The notes: generated by a model from the sequence alone, not told the origin. A DNA stretch of 12,739 nucleotides from Actinomycetes bacterium (GCA_022600695.1 JAHZJY010000302.1:1-12739); one strand, 5' to 3'. Counted from the first letter of the stretch, positions 1-6,971 are shown. Made by a program: numbers and translations.

Positions 1-218
1 ACACTCCGAAACCATCGACGGCGACGCCCCGCAGGTCGACATCTCGCCCAGCGACGGCAGGTCGAGCGCCAGCGAAGAAAGCTGCCGTGCCGAAGCCCCC
101 CGCGCAGAAGGCTGCGGCCAAGAAAGTTACGGCCAAGAAAGCTGCCGCGAAGAAGCCGGTCCCGAAGAAGCCGGTCGCGAAGAAAGCAGCGGCCGAAAAG
201 CCCCCAACCAACAAGTGA
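1..218 (+). CDS. C-terminal tail of a Lys/Ala/Pro-rich protein (partial, 5' end outside window)
   Basis: The frame starting at base 3 is open to a TGA at 216-218. It encodes about 71 residues made almost entirely of Lys, Ala, Pro, Thr, Arg and Val, first Thr/Pro/Arg-rich and then with repeated AKK, PKK and KKPV units, ending PPTNK. A 15-base unit encoding KKPV(P/A) is repeated in tandem at 150-164 and 165-179. Such basic low-complexity tails bind DNA or other polyanions; in mycobacteria they occur on HupB, on some Ku proteins (PAKKA repeats) and on topoisomerase I. The catalytic or folded part lies outside the window, so the protein cannot be identified. It converges on phoU with a 43-base gap. 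The reading frame is well supported by codon choice; the identity is unknown. Confidence 0.6.
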   Translation, partial: TPKPSTATPRRSTSRPATAGRAPAKKAAVPKPPAQKAAAKKVTAKKAAAKKPVPKKPVAKKAAAEKPPTNK

Positions 219-261
219 CCGACATCCCGGGGGTATCGAGTGAACTTCTGCGACCCCGATT

Positions 262-927
262 TCAGTAGGTCGGAACTCTCACCCGCGCAGGCTTGTGCCC
301 GGTGGCCTGAAAGATGATGCGCCGGGCGATGGCCACGGCGTGGTCGGCGAAGCGCTCGTAGTACCGGCCCAGCAAAGTCACATCCACCGCCGCGGTCGTT
401 CCGTGTTTCCACTCCCGATCCAGCAGCACGGAGAACAGGTGGCGGTGAAGATCATCCATCGCGTCGTCGTCATCCCGAATTCGCCGCGCCTGACCGGGGT
501 CGTTGGAGGCGATAACCTGCCGCGCGCTGTCCCCCAGATCGACTGCGATGCGACCCATTTCGGTGAAGTGGCCGCTGACATCGTCGGGCAGCGCACGCTG
601 CGGGTGCCGGCGCCGGGCGGCCTCGGCGACATGAAGGGCGAGCGCTCCCATCCGCTCGATATCGGCGACGATCTGGATGGAGCCCACGATGGTCCGCAGT
701 TCGCCGGCGACCGGTGCCCGCAGTGTCAGTAGCGCCAGGCCGGCATCTTCCGCCTTCGCGCTGGCTTCGGCTATCGTCTCGTGCTCGCCGATCACCTGCT
801 CCGCCGCCAAAAGATCCGCGGACAGCAGTGCGTCGGTGGCACGCTGCATAGCGGTCCCGGCCAGACCGCACATTTCAGCGAGTTCGCCGGTGAGCGCCGA
901 GAGTTGCGCGCCGTACACGGTTCGCAT
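262..927 (-). CDS. phoU: PhoU family phosphate-transport regulator (PhoY2-like)
   Basis: This 221-residue cytoplasmic protein closely resembles mycobacterial PhoY2 as I recall it. PhoU proteins restrain the SenX3-RegX3 phosphate response when phosphate is plentiful, by linking the Pst transporter to the sensor kinase, and in M. tuberculosis they affect antibiotic tolerance. It shows the two PhoU helical repeats, with the metal-binding E/D-rich signatures [15 protein letters not shown] in the first half and DREWKHG...[12 protein letters not shown] near the C terminus. The start MRTVYG is preferred over an in-frame codon 27 bases upstream for two reasons. It matches the family N terminus, and a TACGGT -10 element lies six bases before it, inside the longer version. 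No pst genes lie in the window, so it is a stand-alone copy. It is divergent from the PhaC-like hydrolase. Confidence 0.93.
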   Translation of the reverse strand: MRTVYGAQLSALTGELAEMCGLAGTAMQRATDALLSADLLAAEQVIGEHETIAEASAKAEDAGLALLTLRAPVAGELRTIVGSIQIVADIERMGALALHVAEAARRRHPQRALPDDVSGHFTEMGRIAVDLGDSARQVIASNDPGQARRIRDDDDAMDDLHRHLFSVLLDREWKHGTTAAVDVTLLGRYYERFADHAVAIARRIIFQATGHKPARVRVPTY

Positions 928-939
928 GGGAACACCGTA
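928..939 (-). promoter_or_regulatory. -10 element for a leaderless phoU transcript
   Basis: On the minus strand TACGGT (939-934) is followed by six bases, GTTCCC, and then the ATG of phoU at 927. This spacing puts the predicted transcription start at the A of the start codon, and there is no Shine-Dalgarno sequence, so the mRNA is predicted to be leaderless. No clear -35 box was recognised. Confidence 0.55.
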
Positions 940-1028
940 GGTGCCGGGGGTCACCAGCCGGCTGCAAGCAATTGAACGCCAGATGAATGTCGGCCGCCAA
1001 ACACCGACCTGCGTGTCTGTACTGGCCT

Positions 1029-1040
1029 TATCCTGGCCCT
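1029..1040 (+). promoter_or_regulatory. -10 element for a leaderless transcript of the PhaC-like gene
   Basis: TATCCT (1029-1034), then the six-base spacer GGCCCT, then ATG at 1041. No ribosome binding site precedes the ATG. The architecture is the same as at phoU, and the 113-base gap between the two start codons holds both promoters. Confidence 0.55.
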
Positions 1041-2111
1041 ATGAGCGTCACCTTCAACGATCGGACACCCGAGCAACGCCGCCGGGCAGTGTCGAACTTG
1101 TTCGACTTCCTCGTCAAGGGCGGTGTGGCCGACACCACCCGGATGCCCTCGGAGATCATCGCCGAGGGGCACAAATCCACGCTGCATCGCTATCTTCCCG
1201 CCGACGAGCCGCTGACCGGAGACCCGGTCCTTTTCGTACCCCCGCTTGGGTCGCAGGCGACGTGCTTCGACTTACGGCGCGGGTGCTCGCTCACCGAACA
1301 TCTGGTGAACCGTGGTCGGCCGACCTATCTCGTCGACTACGGCAAGATGGGCCTCGAGGACCGCGACATCGGGATCGAGTTCTTCGTCTCCGATGTCGTG
1401 CCGAATGCAATCAGGACGGTGTCCCGGGACGCCGGGGGCGCACCCGTTCATCTGATCGGTTGGTGCCTGGGCGGGCTGATCGCGCTCTTGACCACCGCCG
1501 CCTACTCCGACCTGCCGATCAAATCCGTCACCATGGTCGCCAGCCCCTTCGACCTCAGCAAGCACCGGATGGTCGCTCCGTTACGCACCGCCGGCAAGTA
1601 CACCGGCGGACGGATCCTGGGCGGCGCGATGAGGGTGCTCGGCGGTCTGCCGTCCCAGATTGTCGGGCCGGCATTCAAAGCCACCTCGTTGACGGTGTAC
1701 CTGAAGAAGCCGGTGACACTGTTCAAACACCGTGACGATCGCGAGTTCCTCGCTCAGGTCGAGGCGGTCGACGGCTTGATGAACAGCATGCTCGCCTACC
1801 CGGGGCGCGCGACATTACAGATCTATCAGCGGCTGGTTCAGCGAAACGAGTTGGCGGAAGGCACGATTCAGGGCCCCAACAAACTGGTCGACCTCGCCGA
1901 TGTGCGCGTTCCGGTGATGAACGTGGCCGGCACCTCTGATGTCCTGGTGCCCGTGGCGGTCGCCCACCACGTCGGAGAGCTGCTGCCCAATTGCCCCGAG
2001 GTGCGGCTCGAGACCGCCCCCGGCGGGCACCTGGGAGTGCTGACCGGCCGCTCCGCGCCGGCGACCACCTGGGTGATGATCGACGACTTTCTCGACAAAC
2101 AGCCTGCCTGA
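1041..2111 (+). CDS. PhaC-like alpha/beta hydrolase with cysteine nucleophile
   Basis: This 356-residue alpha/beta-hydrolase belongs to the polyhydroxyalkanoate-synthase-like group. The nucleophile elbow is GWCLGG (residues 140-145), matching the PhaC lipase-like box G-x-C-x-G-G, with Cys142 in place of serine. The expected partners are Asp300 (in GTSDVLVP) and His330 (in GGHLGVL). PVLFVPPLG near residue 62 is the oxyanion-side HGxP-like strand. Its length equals that of class III PhaC, which needs a PhaE partner, and is much shorter than class I PhaC (about 590). No phaA, phaB, phaE or phasin gene is nearby, so PHA synthesis is not established; a thioester or ester hydrolase/acyltransferase role is equally possible. 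ATG 1041 is chosen because a -10 element sits six bases upstream. The gene converges on the deiminase gene with a 27-base gap. Confidence 0.85.
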   Translation: MSVTFNDRTPEQRRRAVSNLFDFLVKGGVADTTRMPSEIIAEGHKSTLHRYLPADEPLTGDPVLFVPPLGSQATCFDLRRGCSLTEHLVNRGRPTYLVDYGKMGLEDRDIGIEFFVSDVVPNAIRTVSRDAGGAPVHLIGWCLGGLIALLTTAAYSDLPIKSVTMVASPFDLSKHRMVAPLRTAGKYTGGRILGGAMRVLGGLPSQIVGPAFKATSLTVYLKKPVTLFKHRDDREFLAQVEAVDGLMNSMLAYPGRATLQIYQRLVQRNELAEGTIQGPNKLVDLADVRVPVMNVAGTSDVLVPVAVAHHVGELLPNCPEVRLETAPGGHLGVLTGRSAPATTWVMIDDFLDKQPA

Positions 2112-2138
2112 CTCCCGTATCAGCGCACCGGGCCGTCA

Positions 2139-3200
2139 CTAGGACAGCTGTCGCGCCGCCGGTTGTTGTTGGGTGATGCAATGGATTCCGCCGCCCCGCT
2201 CGAACAACGGACGTGCGTCGACGGTGACGACCCGGCGACCCGGATACTGCTCGGCGAGGATCGCCGCCGCACTACGATCATGGACGTCACCGAAGCCGCA
2301 GGCGATGACGCCGCCATTGACGACGAGATGATTGATATAGCTGTAGTCGACGTAGCCCTCCGCATCGGTCAACGTTGCGGGAGCTGGCATCTCGACGATC
2401 TCCCAGGTACGCCCCGCCGCATCGCGACTGGCCTCAACCGCGGCCCGAATCGTGCGGCACACCTCGAAATCGGGATGTGATTCATCACGTTGGGTGTGCA
2501 GTAGGAGCCGACCGGGTGAGGTGATCGCCGCCACGATGTCGACGTGTCCGCGGGTGCCGAATCGCTGAGAGTCTCGGGTCAGCCCGCACGGGAGCCAGAC
2601 GGCATGGGTGGCTCCGATGGTTCTGGCCAACTCCTCCTCGACATCATCGCGGGTTCGACCGGGATTGCGGCCCGGGTCGAGCTGCACCGTGTCGGTGACG
2701 AGCACAGTGCCCAGCCCGTCCACCTGTATTCCGCCACCCTCGTTGACCAGTCCCGAACTGATGACGGGTGTGCCGGCAGCCTCGGCGACGAAGCGACCGA
2801 TTTTCGTATCGAGGTCCCACTGTGCCCAGTCCTGGCCACCCCAGCCGTTGAACACCCAGTCCACCGCGGCCACTGACCCGTCGACGGCATGCACGAAGCT
2901 CGGCCCGATATCACGCATCCAGGCGTCATTGAGCGGGGCCTCGACGATGTCGACATCCGCTGACAGGTACCGGTCCGCGATATCGCGTTCGGATGGATCC
3001 ACGACCACGGTGACGGGTTCGAACTCGGCGACAGCATGCGCCACCGCGGACCAGGTGGATCGTGCCTCGTGTCGGGCCTGTTCGGTGTCCCCGAGCGAGT
3101 AGCCCGCACAGGGAAACGCCATCCAGACCCGTTCCTGCGCTTCGGATTCGGCCGGCATCAGGTACCCCTCCGGGGGTCCGGCCGCACTTTCGTCCTTCAC
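2139..3200 (-). CDS. agmatine deiminase family protein (AguA/PPAD fold)
   Basis: This 353-residue cytoplasmic guanidino-group hydrolase belongs to the PAD_porph family. Agmatine deiminase converts agmatine to N-carbamoylputrescine and ammonia. Family landmarks are NDAWMRDIGP (91-100), the EGGG turn (154-157), RGHVD with catalytic His219, and the terminal GGGIHCITQQQP with nucleophile Cys341. The N-terminal region reads ERVWMAFPCAGYSLGD rather than the WMAWP...DNWR stretch I associate with verified AguA, so the substrate could be another guanidine compound and no gene symbol is given. The GTG start at 3200 follows a near-perfect Shine-Dalgarno sequence and lies 13 bases after the amidase stop, so the two are co-transcribed and probably translationally coupled. 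No aguB (nitrilase-type) gene is present. Confidence 0.85.
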   Translation of the reverse strand: MKDESAAGPPEGYLMPAESEAQERVWMAFPCAGYSLGDTEQARHEARSTWSAVAHAVAEFEPVTVVVDPSERDIADRYLSADVDIVEAPLNDAWMRDIGPSFVHAVDGSVAAVDWVFNGWGGQDWAQWDLDTKIGRFVAEAAGTPVISSGLVNEGGGIQVDGLGTVLVTDTVQLDPGRNPGRTRDDVEEELARTIGATHAVWLPCGLTRDSQRFGTRGHVDIVAAITSPGRLLLHTQRDESHPDFEVCRTIRAAVEASRDAAGRTWEIVEMPAPATLTDAEGYVDYSYINHLVVNGGVIACGFGDVHDRSAAAILAEQYPGRRVVTVDARPLFERGGGIHCITQQQPAARQLS

Positions 3201-3204
3201 TACT

Positions 3205-3215
3205 GATCACCTCTC
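3205..3215 (-). promoter_or_regulatory. extended ribosome binding site of the deiminase gene
   Basis: On the minus strand GAGAGGTGATC nearly matches the full anti-Shine-Dalgarno complement GGAGGTGATC. It begins inside the amidase TGA stop (3216-3214), and its GAGG core ends nine bases before the GTG at 3200. This fixes the GTG as the start and indicates high, coupled translation within the operon. Confidence 0.7.
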
Positions 3216-4941
3216 ATAGGGGTGGTGTCCGCGGCGGCGGGGTTCGCCGGGAACCCGTGGCTTCGAATGCCGCGGCCATGGCCAGCAACGCGGTGTCGTC
3301 GTAGGCCCGGCCGGCGAAGGTCAGCCCGACCGGCATACCGATATCGGCCATGGTGCCCATCGGCACCGTCACGGTCGGGATTCCCAGATGCCGCGGCACG
3401 AGATTGCCGTTCGCCACCCACACGCCGTTGCGCCACCCCAGGTCGGCAGAGGCCGGGTTGATATCCATATCAGCAGGACCGACGTCGGCGACGGCGGGGA
3501 AGATCACCGCGTCGAGTCCGCGGCGTTGCATCCACTCCTCGAGGTCGATGCGACGGGTCCTTTCCAGTCCGCGGAGGCCCTCCTCGAGGTGCGGGATTTC
3601 GAGAAACGATTCGATCGGATGCTCACGAATGAAGGCCGGGTAGATATTGATATCGTCGCTGCCCTCACCGAACCCGTCCACCCGGTCCGGCAGTGCGCCG
3701 GGGGCGTTGACCCAGATCAAGCTTCCCTCGACTTTGTCGAGGCTGGGCAGGTCCGGGTCGTCGTTGGCCCGCAGAAAGTCGTCCCACGCCCATGCGGAGA
3801 GGTCGAGGATCTCACGATCGAGAAACTCTGAGCTGACCAGACCACGAGTCCGGATCGACGGCGCACCGGAACGGTCTCGTTCGTAGTTGGAGACCACCGG
3901 GAAGTCCACCAGGACGACGTCGGCACCTGCTGCGATCAGGTCCGCTCCCGCGGCGCGAAACAGGTCGAGAACGGACTGCCGGGTATCGATGCGCTGTCCG
4001 GTGGGCCCGCCGATCCCGAGTTCCTCGCCGACGCCGGCTTCGGGGTCGGCATTGACGTACATGCGCGGTATCCCGAATCGCTTTCCGGTCAGGGCATTCC
4101 GGGCAGCCCCTCGATCGACGGACATCAATTCCCGGTACGACTTCGGCCGCATCGACGACGCCCGCGGGATCTTCACCCACGGTTGCATTCGCCACAGGTC
4201 GCCGCGCGGATCGGCGTCGTCGGCGACGAGGATGTCGAGCACCTCGAACATGTCGGCCATGGTGCGGGTATGCGGGACCACCACGTCCATGGTGGGCACC
4301 AACGGCCAGTTCCCCCGCACTGAGATCACACCGCGCGACGGGGTGTAGGCACACAGTGCGTTGTTCGTTGCCGGGGCACGACCGCTGGACCAGGTTTCCT
4401 CGCCGAGCCCGAACGCAGCGAAGCTCGCAGCTGTGGCGGTACCCGAGCCGTTCGATGAACCCGACCCGAAGGCCGATGTCAAGAATTCCGCGTTATAGGG
4501 ACTTTCGGCCCGTCCGTACAGGCCGCGTTGCATACCGCCGTTGGCCATCGGCGGCATGTTCGTCAAGCCTAGGAGAATCGCGCCGCCGCACCGGAGCCGC
4601 TCGACCGCGAAGGCGTCCCGGTGCGCGATCAGATCGGCGAAGGCATGGGAACCGGCCGCGACAGTCAGACCTTTCGCCAGGAAGCTGTCCTTGGCCGTGT
4701 ACGGGATGCCATCGAGGGGGCCGAGCACCTCACCCCGGGCACGACGCTGGTCGGAGGCCAGCGCCTCGGCCAGGGCATCGGGATTTCGAACCACCACGGA
4801 ATTCAGGGTCGGGCCGCTGAGGTCGTAGGCCTCGATCCGGCGCAGATAGGACTCGACCAGTTCCACGCTGGTCACCCGTCCGTCCTCCAGCGCCCCGCGC
4901 AGCTCCGCGATAGCCGTGTCGACAACGTCGAACGAGTTCAC
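3214..4941 (-). CDS. amidase signature family hydrolase
   Basis: About 575 residues, longer than typical 450-500-residue amidase-signature enzymes. These cytoplasmic enzymes hydrolyse carboxamides or carbamoyl groups with a Ser-cisSer-Lys triad. Numbered from the GTG at 4941, the Lys is K84 in DGIPYTAKDS, the cis-Ser is S162 in GSGSSNGSG (usually GGSSGG) and the nucleophile is S186; the 24-residue Ser-Ser spacing equals that of FAAH. The usual GGSxRxP around the nucleophile is TWSSGRAP here, so both oxyanion-loop glycines are changed. SYxNW-like and PSRGVISV segments follow as expected. The GTG start is preferred because GGAGG lies five bases upstream; an in-frame ATG at 4953 is possible. It is the first gene of an operon with the deiminase gene. 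The substrate is unknown; N-carbamoylputrescine is an attractive inference only. Confidence 0.85.
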   Translation of the reverse strand: MNSFDVVDTAIAELRGALEDGRVTSVELVESYLRRIEAYDLSGPTLNSVVVRNPDALAEALASDQRRARGEVLGPLDGIPYTAKDSFLAKGLTVAAGSHAFADLIAHRDAFAVERLRCGGAILLGLTNMPPMANGGMQRGLYGRAESPYNAEFLTSAFGSGSSNGSGTATAASFAAFGLGEETWSSGRAPATNNALCAYTPSRGVISVRGNWPLVPTMDVVVPHTRTMADMFEVLDILVADDADPRGDLWRMQPWVKIPRASSMRPKSYRELMSVDRGAARNALTGKRFGIPRMYVNADPEAGVGEELGIGGPTGQRIDTRQSVLDLFRAAGADLIAAGADVVLVDFPVVSNYERDRSGAPSIRTRGLVSSEFLDREILDLSAWAWDDFLRANDDPDLPSLDKVEGSLIWVNAPGALPDRVDGFGEGSDDINIYPAFIREHPIESFLEIPHLEEGLRGLERTRRIDLEEWMQRRGLDAVIFPAVADVGPADMDINPASADLGWRNGVWVANGNLVPRHLGIPTVTVPMGTMADIGMPVGLTFAGRAYDDTALLAMAAAFEATGSRRTPPPRTPPL

Positions 4942-4983
4942 CCGCGCCTCCATTACTCCGCTGATGGGACGGAACGAGACCTC

Positions 4984-4989
4984 ACCCTA
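4984..4989 (-). promoter_or_regulatory. possible -10 element of the amidase-deiminase operon
   Basis: TAGGGT on the minus strand fits the mycobacterial TAnnnT pattern and would leave a short leader containing the GGAG/GGAGG ribosome binding sites. There is no convincing -35 box, and TAACGT further upstream is an alternative. This is weak sequence-only evidence. Confidence 0.25.
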
Positions 4990-5057
4990 AAAGGTTCCTG
5001 GCAAGACTTCTTAGCGACACGTTAGCCGTGCGGGCCCGCCGCCTTATTTTCCAGCCA

Positions 5058-5070
5058 TAGCGTTGGACAC
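5058..5070 (+). promoter_or_regulatory. possible -10 element before an 18-codon ORF
   Basis: TAGCGT (5058-5063) is followed by a seven-base spacer and then an ATG at 5071, close to the leaderless arrangement seen at other genes in this window. The spacer is one base longer than theirs. Confidence 0.25.
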
Positions 5071-5127
5071 ATGTTGCTCGACGTTCGCTGGCTGAACTAC
5101 CTGTTGAAGCGCACCGGCCGCAGGTAG
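5071..5127 (+). CDS. possible leaderless 18-residue cationic peptide ORF
   Basis: ATG at 5071 to TAG at 5125-5127 encodes MLLDVRWLNYLLKRTGRR, a short amphipathic peptide with a hydrophobic core and a basic end. There is no Shine-Dalgarno sequence, but a TAGCGT -10-like element lies seven bases upstream. The stop falls just before the end of the convergent secreted-protein gene, so it does not look like an attenuator leader for a downstream plus-strand gene. I do not recognise the sequence and it may be chance. Confidence 0.2.
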   Translation: MLLDVRWLNYLLKRTGRR

Positions 5128-5131
5128 CTCG

Positions 5132-5503
5132 CTACCGACGGCCCACGCCGATAGGCCCGACGGGTCCTGCCACGGGACCAACCCCACCGACCCCGACGGG
5201 CCCCACGGGCCCGACCACCGGGTTCGGCCCTACCCCGATAGGGCCGGCCGGCCCCAGGATCGGATCGACATACGGTGTCGGGTCGGCAACCAGGCAGAGA
5301 TTCAACTGGTAGTTCCAGTACATGACCGGGGTGTTGCAGGGCTGGCACTGGTTGGTGATGGTGTTGTAGAAGAAGTTGTAGTCGCAGTTCTGCTGGGCCT
5401 GGCTAACCGCGGAGGATGCCAACGCGGTCAACGGCAGCGCCGCCACGGTAAATGCGAAGGTGCTGAGTGCTCCGCAGAACTGGGGCCGGGTCTTCATGGG
5501 CAT
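5132..5503 (-). CDS. small secreted protein, Cys-containing with Gly-Pro-Val repeat tail
   Basis: 123 residues, function not recognised. Residues 1-36 form a Sec signal peptide: a basic MPMKTR start, then a hydrophobic stretch around residues 14-30, with likely cleavage after SQA (36). The mature part opens with QQNCDYNFF and has four cysteines (40, 53, 56, 70) in an aromatic- and Asn-rich segment that probably forms two disulfides. From about residue 83 the chain becomes a low-complexity tail of GPV/GPI/GVG units, collagen- or elastin-like. It ends GVGRR. The ATG at 5503 and an in-frame ATG at 5497 are both possible; neither has a strong ribosome binding site. A TACGGT -10-like element lies at 5533-5538. 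The gene follows the BASS transporter by 99 bases on the same strand but probably has its own promoter. Confidence 0.75.
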   Translation of the reverse strand: MPMKTRPQFCGALSTFAFTVAALPLTALASSAVSQAQQNCDYNFFYNTITNQCQPCNTPVMYWNYQLNLCLVADPTPYVDPILGPAGPIGVGPNPVVGPVGPVGVGGVGPVAGPVGPIGVGRR

Positions 5504-5532
5504 CTCATCTCTGTTTGCGACGGACTGGGCTC

Positions 5533-5538
5533 ACCGTA
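5533..5538 (-). promoter_or_regulatory. possible -10 element of the secreted-protein gene
   Basis: TACGGT on the minus strand, the same hexamer found before phoU and tldD, lies 29 bases before the ATG at 5503. It would give a short leader of roughly 20-25 bases. No clear -35 box was found. Confidence 0.3.
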
Positions 5539-5602
5539 AACCAGATCGCGCCGTGGGTCGTCTCCGTTACATCGACCGATCAGCGAAGCCGTCTCTCCGC
5601 GG

Positions 5603-6457
5603 CTACCCGCGCCCGGCCCGGCGCCGCCGGGACCACACCGTGTAACCGCCGCCGACCGCGGCGGTCACCACCCCGTAGAGCGCTACCGCGGCGTGGGCGT
5701 CGGCGGCGGGAAAATTCGCCGAGGCCAACGCCAGCGCGGTTGCGGGATGACGGCAACTGGCCGCGAAGGCCAGCACCGTTGCGTCGCGGTGGTCCGGTCC
5801 GCCCAGCACGTGGCCCACGACAAAGGCACCCGCCACGAAAATGCCGATCGCGGCGAGCGTCCGGTCGCCGATGAGCGACCAGATCGACGGGGCCGACGAG
5901 GTCACCAACGCGGCCATGGCGATGGGCAACAGCCACCGCTGCGCCCGATGGATCGGCGCCGACAGCCGCCGGGCTGTCGTCGGCGCCATCCGCGCAACCG
6001 CCATCCCGCCGAGCAGGGGCAGCAGCACCGACAACGTCAGCAGCCGGGCGATTGCCCACGGAGTCACCACATAGTCGCGGCCGAACAGTGCTTCCAGGGC
6101 CACCGCGGAAACCGCGATGGCGGGGACGGCCAGCACCGCCAGGATGAGCACCAGCCCCAGCCCGTAGTCGGCTCGCCCCCCGGCCTTCGCCCCCCGGCCC
6201 GGTAGCAGCGGCGGCAACGGGGAGACCGCGAGTGCCACCAAGGCAATCGCGACCGGCGGGCGCAGTTCGAACACCGTCACCAGTCCGACAGCCAGGGCCG
6301 GCGCCGCAACCAGCACGGCAACCAGGGATCGCATGAGCAAACCGGGTCGGCGCGTCAGGGCAGCGACGTCGGAGAACCGGGCTTGCAGCCCCGAGCCGAA
6401 CACCAGCACCGCAAGGCTGACTCCGAACGCGATCTTCGCCGTCGCGGCCCAGGTCAC
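5603..6457 (-). CDS. bile acid:sodium symporter (BASS) family transporter
   Basis: 284-residue polytopic membrane protein. About nine hydrophobic segments can be picked out (roughly 5-24, 38-62, 67-84, 99-122, 132-155, 174-192, 201-219, 226-247, 253-274), consistent with the nine- or ten-helix BASS/SBF fold. LVFGSGLQARFSD after the first segment and ASCRHPATALALASANFP near 233-250, the region of the crossover helix that in this family helps bind sodium and organic anion, support the assignment. The substrate cannot be told; bacterial members carry bile acids, pantoate or other organic anions. The GTG start follows AGGGGG (6464-6469) by six bases. It ends in a basic RRRRAGRG tail. It is divergent from the Ddn-like gene. 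Confidence 0.75.
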   Translation of the reverse strand: MTWAATAKIAFGVSLAVLVFGSGLQARFSDVAALTRRPGLLMRSLVAVLVAAPALAVGLVTVFELRPPVAIALVALAVSPLPPLLPGRGAKAGGRADYGLGLVLILAVLAVPAIAVSAVALEALFGRDYVVTPWAIARLLTLSVLLPLLGGMAVARMAPTTARRLSAPIHRAQRWLLPIAMAALVTSSAPSIWSLIGDRTLAAIGIFVAGAFVVGHVLGGPDHRDATVLAFAASCRHPATALALASANFPAADAHAAVALYGVVTAAVGGGYTVWSRRRRAGRG

Positions 6458-6539
6458 CGCTTACCCCCTGATACAGCGGGTTTGGCCATCCTCATCCCGG
6501 GAAACCTACTCGTGGCCGCAGATCCGATGGCGGCGACGT

Positions 6540-6573
6540 GAAGCAGGCCATGGCTTGAAGCGGGCCACGGCGC
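6540..6573 (+). repeat. imperfect 17-base tandem repeat upstream of the Ddn-like gene
   Basis: GAAGCAGGCCATGGCTT (6540-6556) is followed directly by GAAGCGGGCCACGGCGC (6557-6573), matching at 13 of 17 positions. It lies 17 bases before the ATG at 6591, where it could be a regulator site or simple chance duplication. Confidence 0.35.
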
Positions 6574-6590
6574 AGGAGTGTGATGTCGGT

Positions 6591-6971
6591 ATGCGACTAC
6601 CCCAGTGGCTGGCCCGATTCAATCGGTACGTCACCAATCCGGTGCAACGGCTGTGGGCGGGCTGGGCGCCGACCATGGGGATCCTCGAGCACGTCGGCCG
6701 GCGGTCGGGCCGCGTCTATCGCACTCCGCTGACCGTGTTCTCCACCGCCGATGGGGTGGCCATCCTGCTGACTTACGGACCGGACCGGGACTGGCTGAAG
6801 AACCTCACCGAGGCCGGCGGTGGCCGGTTGCGCCGACACGGCGCCGACATCGTCGTCCGAGACCCTCAAGTGGTGCCCAGGGAGCAGGCGGCGCCGCATA
6901 TCACCGGGTTCGGCCGGCGGCTGTTCCCCCGACTGCCGTTCGAGCACGCGGTGCTGCTCAAGCGCGGCTGA
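6591..6971 (+). CDS. Ddn-like (F420-dependent nitroreductase family) protein
   Basis: 126-residue split-barrel protein of the deazaflavin-dependent nitroreductase (DUF385) family, abundant in mycobacteria. The barrel core is shown by ILEHVGRRSGRVYRTPLTVF (31-50), the typical GRxSGxxRxTPL signature, then ILLTYGPDRDWLKNL (58-72), the YG..xxW..NL motif. Some members use F420H2 to reduce quinones, nitroimidazoles or other substrates and others bind lipids or flavins, so the reaction is not known. Its N terminus is basic and amphipathic, as in membrane-associated members. ATG 6591 is used because upstream in-frame codons are not usual starts; AGGAG lies about 12 bases upstream, rather far. It converges on the stress-protein gene with only six bases between the stop codons. 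Confidence 0.75.
   Translation: MRLPQWLARFNRYVTNPVQRLWAGWAPTMGILEHVGRRSGRVYRTPLTVFSTADGVAILLTYGPDRDWLKNLTEAGGGRLRRHGADIVVRDPQVVPREQAAPHITGFGRRLFPRLPFEHAVLLKRG

Noticed and set aside
225-257. Possible terminator hairpin (GGGGT...ACCCC) between the basic-tail gene and phoU
   Set aside because: Only about five pairs with a long loop and no T-run; too weak to call.
295-732. Plus-strand open frame opposite phoU
   Set aside because: A shadow of phoU with no ribosome binding site or recognisable family; phoU is strongly supported.
2143-2152. Perfect 10-base palindrome GACAGCTGTC near the deiminase stop
   Set aside because: Lies inside the coding sequence, single copy, and of a length expected by chance.
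5603-6205. Overlapping open frames on both strands inside the transporter gene
   Set aside because: Arg/Gly/Pro-rich translations typical of GC-rich shadow frames; the transporter frame alone shows membrane segments.
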